In this document: one piece after another, positions 19,752 to 28,283 of the stretch
How positions within the stretch are numbered: the first letter of the stretch is position 1
Layout: each line of letters starts with the position of its first letter
Origin: Clostridium sp. BJN0013
Lineage (GTDB): Bacteria; Bacillota; Clostridia; Clostridiales; Clostridiaceae
Direction of reading: 5' to 3'
Length of the DNA: 64,000 nt
Assembly: GCF_040939125.1 (NCBI RefSeq)
Contig: NZ_CP162495.1
Span: 744,001-808,000, forward strand
The notes under the pieces: generated by a model
The model's input: only the letters and a program-made list of their open reading frames with translations
What the model was told of the DNA's origin: nothing
Databases searched by the model: none
Made by a program: the position numbers and the translations under genes

Positions 19752-20501
19752 ATGTGTGAAAATTATATATCTAATACTTCTCAAATTGGACACAATGTAA
19801 CTATAGGAAAGTTTTCAGTTATTGAAGATGAAGTAGTTATAGGAGATAACTGTATCATAGGTCATAATGTGGTGATACATAGTGGGAGTAGGATTGGCAA
19901 GAATGTAAGAATAGATGACAACACAGTAATTGGAAAACAGCCTATGAGATCAATAAACAGCATATTTAAAGATGAAGATAAGCTTCAGCCTGCCATTGTA
20001 GATGATAATTGTTTAATAGGTGCAGGAGTTATAATATATTGTGGATGCAGTATAGGACAACATGCACTAATTGCAGATTTAGCTACAGTAAGAGAAAATG
20101 TTACAGTAGGTAGTAGGACAATAATAGGTAGAGGGGCAGCTGTTGAGAATTTCTGTAAAATAGGTTCTAGTTGTAAGATTGAAACTAATGTGTATATTAC
20201 TGCCTATTCACAGATTGAAGATAATGTGTTTATTGCCCCGGGAGTTGTAACTTCAAATGACAATTTTGCCGCCAGATCTAAAAAAAGATATAAGTATTTT
20301 AAAGGAGTTACTGTTAAAAAGGGAGGAAGAATAGGGGCACAGGCTACTATTCTTCCAGGGAAGATTATAGAAGAAGATGGATTTGTGGCAGCTGGAAGTG
20401 TAGTTACAAAAAATGTGGAGAGTGAAAATATAGTTGCAGGGAATCCAGCAAGAAAATTAAAAAAGGTTCCAGAGGATCAACTTCTTAAAAATCAGCAGTG
20501 A
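19752..20501 (+). CDS. Left-handed beta-helix acetyltransferase, WbpD-like
   Basis: A 249-residue hexapeptide-repeat transferase, with many [LIV]-G-x-x-x-x units from residue 10 (IGHNVTIGKFSVIEDEVVIG) to about 225, ending with VAAGSVVTKNVESENIVAGN and PARKL. Some relatives N-acetylate UDP-3-amino sugars. It is longer than Pseudomonas WbpD by an extra N-terminal coil stretch, including the NTVIGKQPM insertion. RBS GGAGGGAG is 7 bp before the ATG. Its place between the WbpB-like and WecB/WbpI-like genes supports amino-sugar acetylation. Confidence 0.82.
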   Translation: MCENYISNTSQIGHNVTIGKFSVIEDEVVIGDNCIIGHNVVIHSGSRIGKNVRIDDNTVIGKQPMRSINSIFKDEDKLQPAIVDDNCLIGAGVIIYCGCSIGQHALIADLATVRENVTVGSRTIIGRGAAVENFCKIGSSCKIETNVYITAYSQIEDNVFIAPGVVTSNDNFAARSKKRYKYFKGVTVKKGGRIGAQATILPGKIIEEDGFVAAGSVVTKNVESENIVAGNPARKLKKVPEDQLLKNQQ

Positions 20502-20521
20502 ATTTAATAGGGAGGAAATAA

Positions 20522-21574
20522 ATGAAAATATTAACGGTTGTAGGGGCTAGACCTCAGTTTATTAAAGCCTCTGCAGTATCCAATGTAATAAGAAAGTGCC
20601 ATGAAGAAATATTGGTTCATACAGGGCAGCATTATGATGAAAATATGTCTCAGGTATTTTTTGAAGAACTAAATATACCAAGACCGGATTATAACTTGGA
20701 AGTTGGATCGGGAAATCATGGAAAACAAACGGGAACCATGCTTATAAAGCTGGAAGAGATATATATAAAGGAAAAACCGGATTTTGTACTTGTTTATGGA
20801 GATACCAATTCAACTTTAGCAGGTGCTCTCTGTGCAAGCAAGCTTTTAATTCCACTGGCCCATGTGGAAGCCGGTCTTAGAAGCTTTAACAGGAAAATGC
20901 CCGAAGAACAAAACAGGGTAATTACAGATAGATTATCCAATATTTTATTTGTTCCCACAGAGTCTTCTATTGAAAATTTAAAGAGAGAAGGTATTAAAGA
21001 AGGCATATATAATGTAGGGGATGTAATGTTTGACGCAATTCTCAATTTTAAAAAACTAGCAGAAAATAAAAATGAACTTATTGAAAAGCTCAATTTGGAA
21101 GGTACTGATTATATACTAACAACTATACATAGGGCTGAGAATACAAATTATATAAACAGATTAAAAAATATAGTAGAAGCTTTAAATGAATGTGGTAAAC
21201 CTGTGGTGCTTCCACTTCATCCTAGAACTAGAAAGTATATGGCAGATTATGAATTAAAATTTAATGACAATATAAAAGTTATAGAACCTGTAGGTTATTT
21301 AGAAATGATAAATCTTGAAATGAATTCACAAAAGATAGTTACGGATAGCGGGGGAGTTCAGAAAGAAGCTTTCTTTATGAAAAAACCTTGTATAACTATG
21401 AGAGATGAAACAGAATGGGTGGAAACTGTAGAAAATGGATGGAATATAGTAGTGGGTACAGATAAAAATAAAATATTAGATGGTATAATTAATTTTATAC
21501 CAGAGAAAACACAAAAAAATATATTTGGAAAAGGAGATGCTGCCATTAAAATACTTGAAGTACTAAACAGGTGA
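20522..21574 (+). CDS. wecB: UDP-N-acetylglucosamine 2-epimerase, non-hydrolysing (WecB/WbpI)
   Basis: A 350-residue GT-B-like epimerase. Motifs: GARPQFIKASAVS at the N-terminus, HTGQHYDENMS, YGDTNSTLAGAL, HVEAGLRSFNRKMPEEQNR and near the C-terminus TDSGGVQKEAFFMKKP. It inverts C2 of UDP-GlcNAc, or, in a Wbp-type pathway, of UDP-GlcNAc(3NAc)A, to give the manno form. The ribosome binding site GGGAGGAAAT is close to the ATG. The neighbouring genes favour the WbpI reaction, but ordinary WecB activity would also feed the TagA-type transferase at 27520. Confidence 0.9.
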   Translation: MKILTVVGARPQFIKASAVSNVIRKCHEEILVHTGQHYDENMSQVFFEELNIPRPDYNLEVGSGNHGKQTGTMLIKLEEIYIKEKPDFVLVYGDTNSTLAGALCASKLLIPLAHVEAGLRSFNRKMPEEQNRVITDRLSNILFVPTESSIENLKREGIKEGIYNVGDVMFDAILNFKKLAENKNELIEKLNLEGTDYILTTIHRAENTNYINRLKNIVEALNECGKPVVLPLHPRTRKYMADYELKFNDNIKVIEPVGYLEMINLEMNSQKIVTDSGGVQKEAFFMKKPCITMRDETEWVETVENGWNIVVGTDKNKILDGIINFIPEKTQKNIFGKGDAAIKILEVLNR

Positions 21575-21612
21575 TTTTTACAGAAGATATTTTTTAAGGA
21601 AGAGGTGAGATT

Positions 21613-22878
21613 TTGTTTTTGGATAGATTATTGTATTTGTTTATGTGTGCCTATGTAATCTTATTACCTTTATTAAGCAGTAATAAGATGTCTATAATGG
21701 GAATTCATGTTCCACCCGCAGATTGTATACTTGCTTTAATTATACTTGTTTATATAGTGAAGTTTATACTTTCTAAAGAGTGCAGAGGAAGATTTTTCTC
21801 TGGAATAAAGGATTTTTTCACCAGTTATTTGACTATATTTATAAGTATACTGGCTCTTATGATGCTTATTTCCATAAGTTATGCAGGTGAAAAAACAATA
21901 GCTTTAAGTGAAAGTTTTAGATTTATATCTTATATAGTATTATTTTTTATAATTAAATATGAATATAATAAAAAGGAACTTTTAAATGGAATATTGGGAT
22001 CTTATATAGCTGTAAGTGCTGTCTTGTGTATATATGGCATTTATCAGTATTTTACAGGATTTGGACTAAATGAGAAATTTGAGAATTATGGCTATGCTAA
22101 ATTTAAAATAATGGCTACCATGGATAATCCAAATAATCTGGCAGCTTTTTTAGTATTGGCTATTTTCCCTATAATTATGCTGAGTATATATGAAAAAGAA
22201 AGAATAAAAAAGCTTTTTTATATTTTATTGACAATTATAATGCTTTTGAATATAGCATTTACAGGTTCAAGAAATGCTATTGTTGGAATAGTAGTGGGAA
22301 TGATAGTGTTAATTGTCTTATATAGTTTGAAGCTTATTATACCACTTTTTGTAGTAGCTGCAGCAGCATTATTTGTTCCAGGCGTAAGGGATAGAATTTT
22401 GGACATAAGTGATCCTGTACAGAATCAATCCAGAATATATCTTTGGAGTATTGCAAAGAAAATGATAGTGGATCATCCTATATTTGGAGTGGGAAATGGA
22501 AATTATGTAAGCCTGTATAATAAATATGTGGAAATATACCCACAATACAAATTTTATGGATACAGCAGATATCCATGCCATAATTCTTACCTAAAGATTG
22601 AAAGCGAACTTGGAATTATAGGGGGTATATCCTTTGTGGCAGTGCTTATTTCCTCTTTGATTCAGGTTAAGACATTTATAAATACTGTAAAGAGTAATTT
22701 TTATAAATATTTTTATACAGGATTTTTGGCTTCCATGATAGCCTTCTATGTTATGAATTTATTTGACAACTTGTTCTTTGTACCTAAAACAACTACATAT
22801 TTTTGGATATTGTTAGCTGTATCTCAGGGAATGATGTATAGAGAAAAGAATAATAGTATTTTTATAAGGTCATTTTAA
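21613..22878 (+). CDS. O-antigen ligase/polymerase (Wzy_C family) membrane protein
   Basis: A 421-residue protein with about eleven membrane segments. The long outer loop carries the Wzy_C/WaaL signatures SRIYLWSIAKKMIVDHPIFG, VGNGNY and HNSYLKIESELGIIG, with the conserved histidine. It polymerises or ligates lipid-linked glycans at the outer face of the membrane. The start codon is TTG (21613) behind GAGGTGAG, which is well spaced. Unlike the protein at 11913, this one can be placed by sequence as well as by topology. Confidence 0.82.
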   Translation: MFLDRLLYLFMCAYVILLPLLSSNKMSIMGIHVPPADCILALIILVYIVKFILSKECRGRFFSGIKDFFTSYLTIFISILALMMLISISYAGEKTIALSESFRFISYIVLFFIIKYEYNKKELLNGILGSYIAVSAVLCIYGIYQYFTGFGLNEKFENYGYAKFKIMATMDNPNNLAAFLVLAIFPIIMLSIYEKERIKKLFYILLTIIMLLNIAFTGSRNAIVGIVVGMIVLIVLYSLKLIIPLFVVAAAALFVPGVRDRILDISDPVQNQSRIYLWSIAKKMIVDHPIFGVGNGNYVSLYNKYVEIYPQYKFYGYSRYPCHNSYLKIESELGIIGGISFVAVLISSLIQVKTFINTVKSNFYKYFYTGFLASMIAFYVMNLFDNLFFVPKTTTYFWILLAVSQGMMYREKNNSIFIRSF

Positions 22879-22894
22879 TAGTGGGGGTGAAAAT

Positions 22895-23998
22895 ATTAAA
22901 GTACTGCAGATTATATCCTCAAATGATACTGGAGGAGGGGGAATTCATGTATTGAATTTAGCCCTTTATTCAAAAGATATGTTTCATTGTATTATTGGAA
23001 CCTTAGGAGCAGGGGAACTTTATAAAAAAAGTAAAAGTTTAAAAATAGATACGGTGAAGTTTGAAAAAAATCCAACTTATGGAAAAGATATAATGGAGTA
23101 TATAGTACAAAATAATATTGATATTGTAAATTTTCATGGGGCAAAGCCTTTTTTCATACATTATTTTTTAAAAAACAGTATAAAAATACCTACAGTTGCT
23201 ACATTGCATAGTGATTATAGAAAAGATTTTCTAAATAATAAAATTAAGTATTTATTTTTCACCCCTTTGAGTTTCATAGGATTAAAAAGTTTTAAAAATC
23301 ACATATGTGTTTCCCGCTACCTTGAAAATTTACTTCAGAAAAATAATTTTATGGGAAAAAAATTTATAGTAAGTAATGGAATGGATTTTAATCATATAAA
23401 TATAAGTTGTTCCAGGAAAAATATAAGAGAAAAATATGGAATTTCAGAAGATGATTTTGTGTATGTAAATGTAGCCAGAATGCATCCTGTAAAAAATCAA
23501 CTATCTCTTATAAAGGCTTTCGGCTTACTTGAAAATCACGTAAAAAATGTAAAGCTTATTATAGTTGGAGATGGCTCTATGGAGGAAAGATTGAGAAAAG
23601 AAATACTTCAGTTGAATTTACAGCATAAGGTAATACTTACAGGATATAAGTCCAATGGAATAGATTTTATAAATGCAGGAGAAGTAGGAATTTTGACTTC
23701 TTTCAATGAAGGTGGAGCCCCTCCTATGGTCTTACTTGAAAGTGCTGCAGTAAAAAAATTTTTTATAGCTCCGGATGTAGGAAGTATAGGAGAAGTAGTG
23801 GGCAAAAATTCAATTTATTTGATAAATCCCACATCTATAGAAGATATATATCAAAAAATGAAAGCAGTTTATAATAGAAGAGATGAAATTTCTCTTATGG
23901 GGCAAAATTTATACAATAGTACAGTAGGTAAATTTTCCATAAATAATTTTTGTAGGCAATACCTAGAAGCATATAATGAAATACTTTCAGAAAAATAG
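22895..23998 (+). CDS. Family 4 glycosyltransferase with an apparent ATT start
   Basis: A 367-residue GT4 enzyme. The true N-terminus reads IKVLQIISSNDTGGGGIHVL, which is the donor-loop start expected for GT4; the first ATG/GTG/TTG in frame (TTG at 22952) would cut this off. GGGGGTG ends 5 bp before an ATT at 22895, so ATT looks like the start codon. Later motifs are NFHGAKPFF, VSNGMDFNHI, VARMHPVKNQLSLIKAF, and SFNEGGAPPMVLLESAAVKK in the EX7E region. The gene follows the ligase by 16 bp and precedes the second flippase. Confidence 0.85.
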   Translation: MKVLQIISSNDTGGGGIHVLNLALYSKDMFHCIIGTLGAGELYKKSKSLKIDTVKFEKNPTYGKDIMEYIVQNNIDIVNFHGAKPFFIHYFLKNSIKIPTVATLHSDYRKDFLNNKIKYLFFTPLSFIGLKSFKNHICVSRYLENLLQKNNFMGKKFIVSNGMDFNHINISCSRKNIREKYGISEDDFVYVNVARMHPVKNQLSLIKAFGLLENHVKNVKLIIVGDGSMEERLRKEILQLNLQHKVILTGYKSNGIDFINAGEVGILTSFNEGGAPPMVLLESAAVKKFFIAPDVGSIGEVVGKNSIYLINPTSIEDIYQKMKAVYNRRDEISLMGQNLYNSTVGKFSINNFCRQYLEAYNEILSEK

Positions 23999-24012
23999 TT
24001 GGAGTGAAAATA

Positions 24013-25563
24013 ATGACAGGAAAAAAAGTAATAAAAGGTTCCGCTGTAGTTATGCTTTTGATAATTGTAGGGAAAATTTTAGCGCTGATAAGAGATGCAC
24101 TTATAGCTGCCAAGTTTGGTGCAACCTATATTACGGATATATATAACTTTGCCCTAGGTATAGTGTATTTGCTTACTACTGTGAGCTATGGACTTACCAC
24201 TACTTTCATACCGCTGCATTGGGAGCATATTCAAAAGGGCAATAAAAAGGAAAGGTATAATTTTGTAAATAATATAATAAACATATCCTCTCTTTTTACT
24301 GTAATTATAACTGTGCTGCTTATATTATTTTCAAAACAAATAATATATGTTTTTGCTCATGAATTTACATATAATAATTTAATATTTAGTCAGTTCGTAG
24401 AAATAGTTAGAATATTACTTTTGTCTTTGATATTTGTAACTCTTCAAAGTGTAGTTACAGGAGTACTTCAGGCTCACAAAAATTTTTATGAGCCTGCGGC
24501 TATGGCATTAATGTCCAACTTGGTTTATATAATATATCTGGTGTTTTTAACTTCTAAATATGGAATGAAGGGTTTTGCTGTAGCAACAGTAATAGCATTC
24601 TTTATTCAATTTGCAGTAAATGTACCTAAATATAGAAAATTAGGCTATGGCTATAAATTTATATTGAATTTTAAAGATAAATATGTAACACAGATGTTTA
24701 GAATGATGATACCTGTAATTATAAGTACTTCATTAATTCAGCTAAATGTTTTCGTGAACAGGTCTTTTGCCACCAATATATATTTTGGAGCTGTTACAGT
24801 ATTGGATTATGCAAACAAAGTCAATACCCTGGCCTATGAGGTTTTTGCCATTGGAATAGCTATGATAGTATATCCAACACTATCTGAACTGGCAGTTAAA
24901 AATAATATTTTAAAATATAAAAAAGCGCTTGTAACTGCTATAACTTCTATAATGATAATAATGGTACCTGCAGCAGTTGCCATAGGGATATTAAGATATC
25001 CCCTTATAGATATAATTTTCAAAAGAGGGGCTTTTACATTGCAGGCTGCTAATTTAACTTCCAGTGCACTGCTTTTTTATTGTCCTGCTATGGTAGCCTA
25101 TGGACTAAGAGATATTTTAAATAAGGCTTTTTATTCTATTAAAGATGTAAAAACTCCTATGATAAATAGTTTTATAGGAATAGTGTTAAATATAATTATA
25201 AATTTTTTTATAATAAAATATATGAAAGTGTCGGGACTTGCTTTAGCCACATCTGTATCTGCTATTGTGACCACTTTACTTATGTTGTGGAATTTAAATA
25301 AGAAATTACAGGGTATAGAACTTGGCAGAATATTTTTTGGCTTTTTCAAAATAGTTCTTTCATCGATTATAATGGGTATAGCCATATATATTATAAATGA
25401 CATATGCAAGAATGTAATTTCTTCTATCATGGTAGGAAGTCTCACTTCCATAGTAGTATGTTTTATATTTGGAAGTACAATTTATTTTATGTGTTTGTAT
25501 TTTTTTAAGGTTGAAGGATTTAGATATTTAGTTGATGAATTTAAAATGAAAATTTTAAAATAA
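24013..25563 (+). CDS. MurJ/MviN-type flippase (copy 2)
   Basis: A 516-residue MOP-family protein with about 14 membrane segments, paralogous to the protein at 14405: KGSAVVMLLIIVGKILALIR followed by DALIAAKFGATYITDIYNF, then TVSYGLTTTFIPLHWEH. GGAG ends 8 bp before the ATG at 24013; a GTG at 24004 is also in frame. It ends a second group of wzy-type, transferase and flippase genes, mirroring the first group. Substrate unknown. Confidence 0.87.
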   Translation: MTGKKVIKGSAVVMLLIIVGKILALIRDALIAAKFGATYITDIYNFALGIVYLLTTVSYGLTTTFIPLHWEHIQKGNKKERYNFVNNIINISSLFTVIITVLLILFSKQIIYVFAHEFTYNNLIFSQFVEIVRILLLSLIFVTLQSVVTGVLQAHKNFYEPAAMALMSNLVYIIYLVFLTSKYGMKGFAVATVIAFFIQFAVNVPKYRKLGYGYKFILNFKDKYVTQMFRMMIPVIISTSLIQLNVFVNRSFATNIYFGAVTVLDYANKVNTLAYEVFAIGIAMIVYPTLSELAVKNNILKYKKALVTAITSIMIIMVPAAVAIGILRYPLIDIIFKRGAFTLQAANLTSSALLFYCPAMVAYGLRDILNKAFYSIKDVKTPMINSFIGIVLNIIINFFIIKYMKVSGLALATSVSAIVTTLLMLWNLNKKLQGIELGRIFFGFFKIVLSSIIMGIAIYIINDICKNVISSIMVGSLTSIVVCFIFGSTIYFMCLYFFKVEGFRYLVDEFKMKILK

Positions 25564-25589
25564 TTGTTATGTAAAGAAGGTGGGGAATT

Positions 25590-26585
25590 ATTAAAAGACG
25601 TGTTTTAGAGATAGATGTAATCAGGGCAGTTTCTATAGTGGCAGTAATAGTATTACATGTTTCTGCTACTGTACTTTATAGATGTACACCTTATTCTACT
25701 ACTTATGATATAACGTTTTTATTGAATCAGCTCTCAAGATTTTCTGTTCCTGCCTTTATAGTTGTTTCAGGAATGGGATTGACTATAAATTATAAAAAGA
25801 ATTCCAGCTATTCAGAGTTTATAGTTAAAAGATTTTTAAAAATTGTACCTCAGTATGTATTGTGGTGTATTCTGTATATATTAATTATAACTAAAAATTA
25901 TAATATATATAGTGATTTAAATGATATGGTATATGGAAATGTATTTTATCATTTTTATTTTGTACCTCTAATTATAGAATTTTATATTATATTTCCCTTT
26001 ATATATAAATTTATGGGGAAAAGATGGTGGCTTTTTTTGAGCTTTCTTATTACCTCTTTTTTTCTTATATATTTTTATTATTTCAAAGCGCAAGCACCGG
26101 AGCAGTGGTTCTGGAATAAGAAAAATTTATTTTACTGGCTTTTTTATTTTTCTTTAGGAGGATACATTGGAAAAAATATTGACAGCATTTCTGAAAAATT
26201 AAATAAATATAGACCTGTAATTTTAATTATGTTTTTCTTATCAATATTTATAGTACTTTATAATTTCATACCAGGCAATCAATATAATAAGGATATAGAC
26301 TGCATTACTACATTTCAACGTCCGGCAGTACTTGTATATTCTACGCTATTTATATTATTTATATTTAGTTTCAGGTGGAAAAAAGGATTTTTTATGGATA
26401 TAATAAAATATATATCTAATACTTCTTATGATATTTATTTATCCCAATCGGGAATATTGTATTTATATGGACAATATTATACGGTGAAATATGGACATAT
26501 GGGAAATCTGCATTTTGCTTTAAGTGCCTTTATAGTCACATTTTTTGGTGCTATGATTTTAAATAGGGTAAAAAAGTTATTATAA
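25590..26585 (+). CDS. Acyltransferase family 3 protein with an apparent ATT start
   Basis: About 331 residues and ten membrane segments. The N-terminus IKRRVLEIDVIRAVSIVAVI then VLHV has the typical R-A-x(5)-V-x-x-x-H arrangement of acyltransferase 3; FSVPAFIVVSGMGL is the second motif. The first standard start codon in frame is a GTG at 25638, which would remove the conserved segment. AAGGTGGGG ends 4 bp before tandem ATT codons (25587, 25590), so I place the start at ATT 25590. It is followed by the structured RNA element at 26590. Confidence 0.83.
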   Translation: MKRRVLEIDVIRAVSIVAVIVLHVSATVLYRCTPYSTTYDITFLLNQLSRFSVPAFIVVSGMGLTINYKKNSSYSEFIVKRFLKIVPQYVLWCILYILIITKNYNIYSDLNDMVYGNVFYHFYFVPLIIEFYIIFPFIYKFMGKRWWLFLSFLITSFFLIYFYYFKAQAPEQWFWNKKNLFYWLFYFSLGGYIGKNIDSISEKLNKYRPVILIMFFLSIFIVLYNFIPGNQYNKDIDCITTFQRPAVLVYSTLFILFIFSFRWKKGFFMDIIKYISNTSYDIYLSQSGILYLYGQYYTVKYGHMGNLHFALSAFIVTFFGAMILNRVKKLL

Positions 26586-26589
26586 AGTG

Positions 26590-26786
26590 ATTTTTAGGTT
26601 CAGATGGAGTTTACTATATATAAATGCTTTTTCCGTCGAACCTTATTAACAGTATTCTTAGTGTCTCTAGCACTTAGAATACGTTATCCTTTAGGGGAAG
26701 AACCTGTTCAGGCGCGTAGCAGTGCTTGTCTTCCACTTTGAAGACGATGGGGGGAGGTATTAGCTAATTCTAGCGTTCGGATAAAA
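26590..26786 (+). ncRNA. Structured RNA element, copy A
   Basis: About 197 nt, closely matching 34221-34416 along its whole length. Helices: GGTTC with GAACC (with GATGGA opposite TCCGTC inside), an AGTG/CACT stem-loop flanked by ATTCT/AGAAT, and CTTCCA opposite TGGGGG. A GTTATCC near the middle can pair with GGATAA(A) at the 3' end. The loop sequence AATGCT of the first hairpin can pair with AGCGTT near the 3' end. The same helices are kept in copy B by different bases. There is no open frame across it. I do not recognise an Rfam family. Confidence 0.7.
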
Positions 26787-26826
26787 TATCGGATGAAATA
26801 TTCTATAGGGTGAAAGTAGGTGAATA

Positions 26827-26867
26827 CATAATTTCTGTAATATATTTTTACGGAATATAAAATTATG
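26827..26867 (+). promoter_or_regulatory. Hairpin that buries the start of the WcaJ-type gene
   Basis: CATAATTT (26827-26834) is complementary to AAATTATG (26860-26867), whose last three bases are the start codon. Inside, TGTAA pairs with TTACG and TTC with GAA, so the weak ribosome binding site GGAA (26852-26855) is also in the stem. It could limit translation initiation. Confidence 0.45.
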
Positions 26868-27518
26868 CAGATAGAAGATATAAAAATAGATTTGGATAAA
26901 GATATAAAATGTAAAAAGATACAACTTTTTTTTAAGAGAATATTTGATTTTCTAATTTCACTCTTAGGGATAATTGTATTGAGTATAGTGTTTATAGTAT
27001 TGGCTATATGGGTGAAATTAGATTCAAAAGGGCCTGCTATATTTAAACAAACTCGAGTAGGAAAAAATGGAAAAAAATTTATAATATATAAATTTAGAAC
27101 TATGATAGTAGATGCAGATAAAAAAATGACATTGGATATAAACCCTGAAGATTTGGAAAGTTTTGTGTTTCAAAGCAGAAATGACAGTAGAATTACAAGA
27201 TCTGGAGCTTTTTTAAGGAAAACAAGTTTAGATGAAATTCCCCAGCTATTTAATGTACTTCTTGGAAATATGAGTTTAGTGGGGCCTCGACCTGAAATAC
27301 CAGATGTGGTTAAATTTTATCCTGAAGCATACAAACAAAGACTTCTAGTTACCCCTGGAATAACTGGATTGGCTCAAGTCAACGGCAGAGGGGAAATAGA
27401 GCTTGGGAAAACCGTCTATTATGATCTTATCTATATAAAAAATTTTTCATTATGGACAGATATAAAAATTTTATTAAAAACAGTTTTTTCTGTATTTAAA
27501 AGTGAAGGTGCATTTTAA
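26865..27518 (+). CDS. Undecaprenyl-phosphate sugar phosphotransferase (WcaJ/CpsE type)
   Basis: A 217-residue initiating phosphoglycosyltransferase of the short, monotopic type. One hydrophobic segment (residues ~27-50) precedes the catalytic core: GPAIFKQTRVGKNGKKF, YKFRTM, TSLDEIPQLFNVL (with the D-E pair), MSLVGPRPEIP and TPGITGLAQVNGRG. It transfers a sugar-1-phosphate from a UDP-sugar to undecaprenyl phosphate and so starts the repeat unit. The ribosome binding site is weak and lies in a hairpin with the ATG. The TagA/WecG gene starts one base after its stop. Confidence 0.92.
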   Translation: MQIEDIKIDLDKDIKCKKIQLFFKRIFDFLISLLGIIVLSIVFIVLAIWVKLDSKGPAIFKQTRVGKNGKKFIIYKFRTMIVDADKKMTLDINPEDLESFVFQSRNDSRITRSGAFLRKTSLDEIPQLFNVLLGNMSLVGPRPEIPDVVKFYPEAYKQRLLVTPGITGLAQVNGRGEIELGKTVYYDLIYIKNFSLWTDIKILLKTVFSVFKSEGAF

Positions 27519-27519
27519 C

Positions 27520-28239
27520 ATGTTTACTAGAATATTAGAATATGATGTGTTTAATAGAAGTAAATTAGAATTTTTAAATTATATAGAGAAATTTTCAAAA
27601 GTTAATATAGTCTCTGGCAATCCTGAAATACTTTACAATGGACTTAATGACAGCAGGCTTTTAAGAAGTTTTACTTCTAAAAGCACTGTAATAATTCCAG
27701 ATGGAATGGGTACTGTGTTGGCTTCTAAAATGCTGAAACTGCCTGTAAAAGAAAAGATAGCAGGTATAGATGTAATGGAGTCTTTAATAAAAAAGTGCAG
27801 TGAGGAAGGAAAATCCATATATCTTTTGGGAGCCAGACAAGACATATTAGAAGACTGTATTAAAAATTTGTTAAATAAATATCCTAATTTAAATATATCT
27901 GGAAGTCACAATGGATATTTTGATTTGAATAACTGTGAAGATATTATTCAGGATGTAAAAAAAAGTGAGCCTTATGTACTGTTTGTGGCTATGGGTGCCC
28001 CTAGACAGGACATTTTTATAGCTGAAAATATGGATAGACTCCCTTGTAAGGTATATATGGGAGTAGGGGGAAGTTTTGATGTTTTTTCCGGAAAAATCAA
28101 AAGAGCTCCAGCCTGGATGATAAGATTAGGACTTGAATGGTTGTATAGAGTTTTTAAGGAACCCTGGAGAATAAAAAGACTTTCTTCAATACCCAAATTT
28201 TTATTCAAAGTAATAGTATATAGTAAAAAGTTTAATTAA
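27520..28239 (+). CDS. WecG/TagA/CpsF family glycosyltransferase
   Basis: A 239-residue GT26 enzyme. Motifs: SGNPEILY, IPDGMGTVLASKML, SIYLLGARQDI, FVAMGAPRQDIFIAEN, GVGGSFDVFSGKIKRAPAW and GLEWLYRVFKEPWR. The family adds ManNAc or ManNAcA to undecaprenyl-linked GlcNAc. With the 2-epimerase and dehydrogenase upstream in the locus, a ManNAcA-type donor is a reasonable inference. The start at 27520 is behind AAGGTG inside the end of the preceding gene. It closes the polysaccharide locus; a hairpin follows. Confidence 0.9.
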   Translation: MFTRILEYDVFNRSKLEFLNYIEKFSKVNIVSGNPEILYNGLNDSRLLRSFTSKSTVIIPDGMGTVLASKMLKLPVKEKIAGIDVMESLIKKCSEEGKSIYLLGARQDILEDCIKNLLNKYPNLNISGSHNGYFDLNNCEDIIQDVKKSEPYVLFVAMGAPRQDIFIAENMDRLPCKVYMGVGGSFDVFSGKIKRAPAWMIRLGLEWLYRVFKEPWRIKRLSSIPKFLFKVIVYSKKFN

Positions 28240-28270
28240 GAGTTAAGAGTTAAAATTCATAACTCTTAAC
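28236..28270. terminator. Bidirectional terminator built from a TTAAGAG heptamer repeat
   Basis: GTTAAGAGTT pairs with AACTCTTAAC around a short loop between the convergent TagA/WecG and deacetylase genes. The left arm is made of tandem 7-nt units (TTAAGAG twice, then TTAAAAT), resembling the other heptamer repeats of this window. Confidence 0.65.
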
Positions 28271-28283
28271 CTTTAATTTATTT

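Noticed and set aside
26590-26786. Common riboswitch classes (TPP, SAM, lysine, cobalamin, c-di-GMP, purine)
   Set aside because: None of the conserved core sequences of these classes could be found in the element, and its copies do not precede genes with a shared function.
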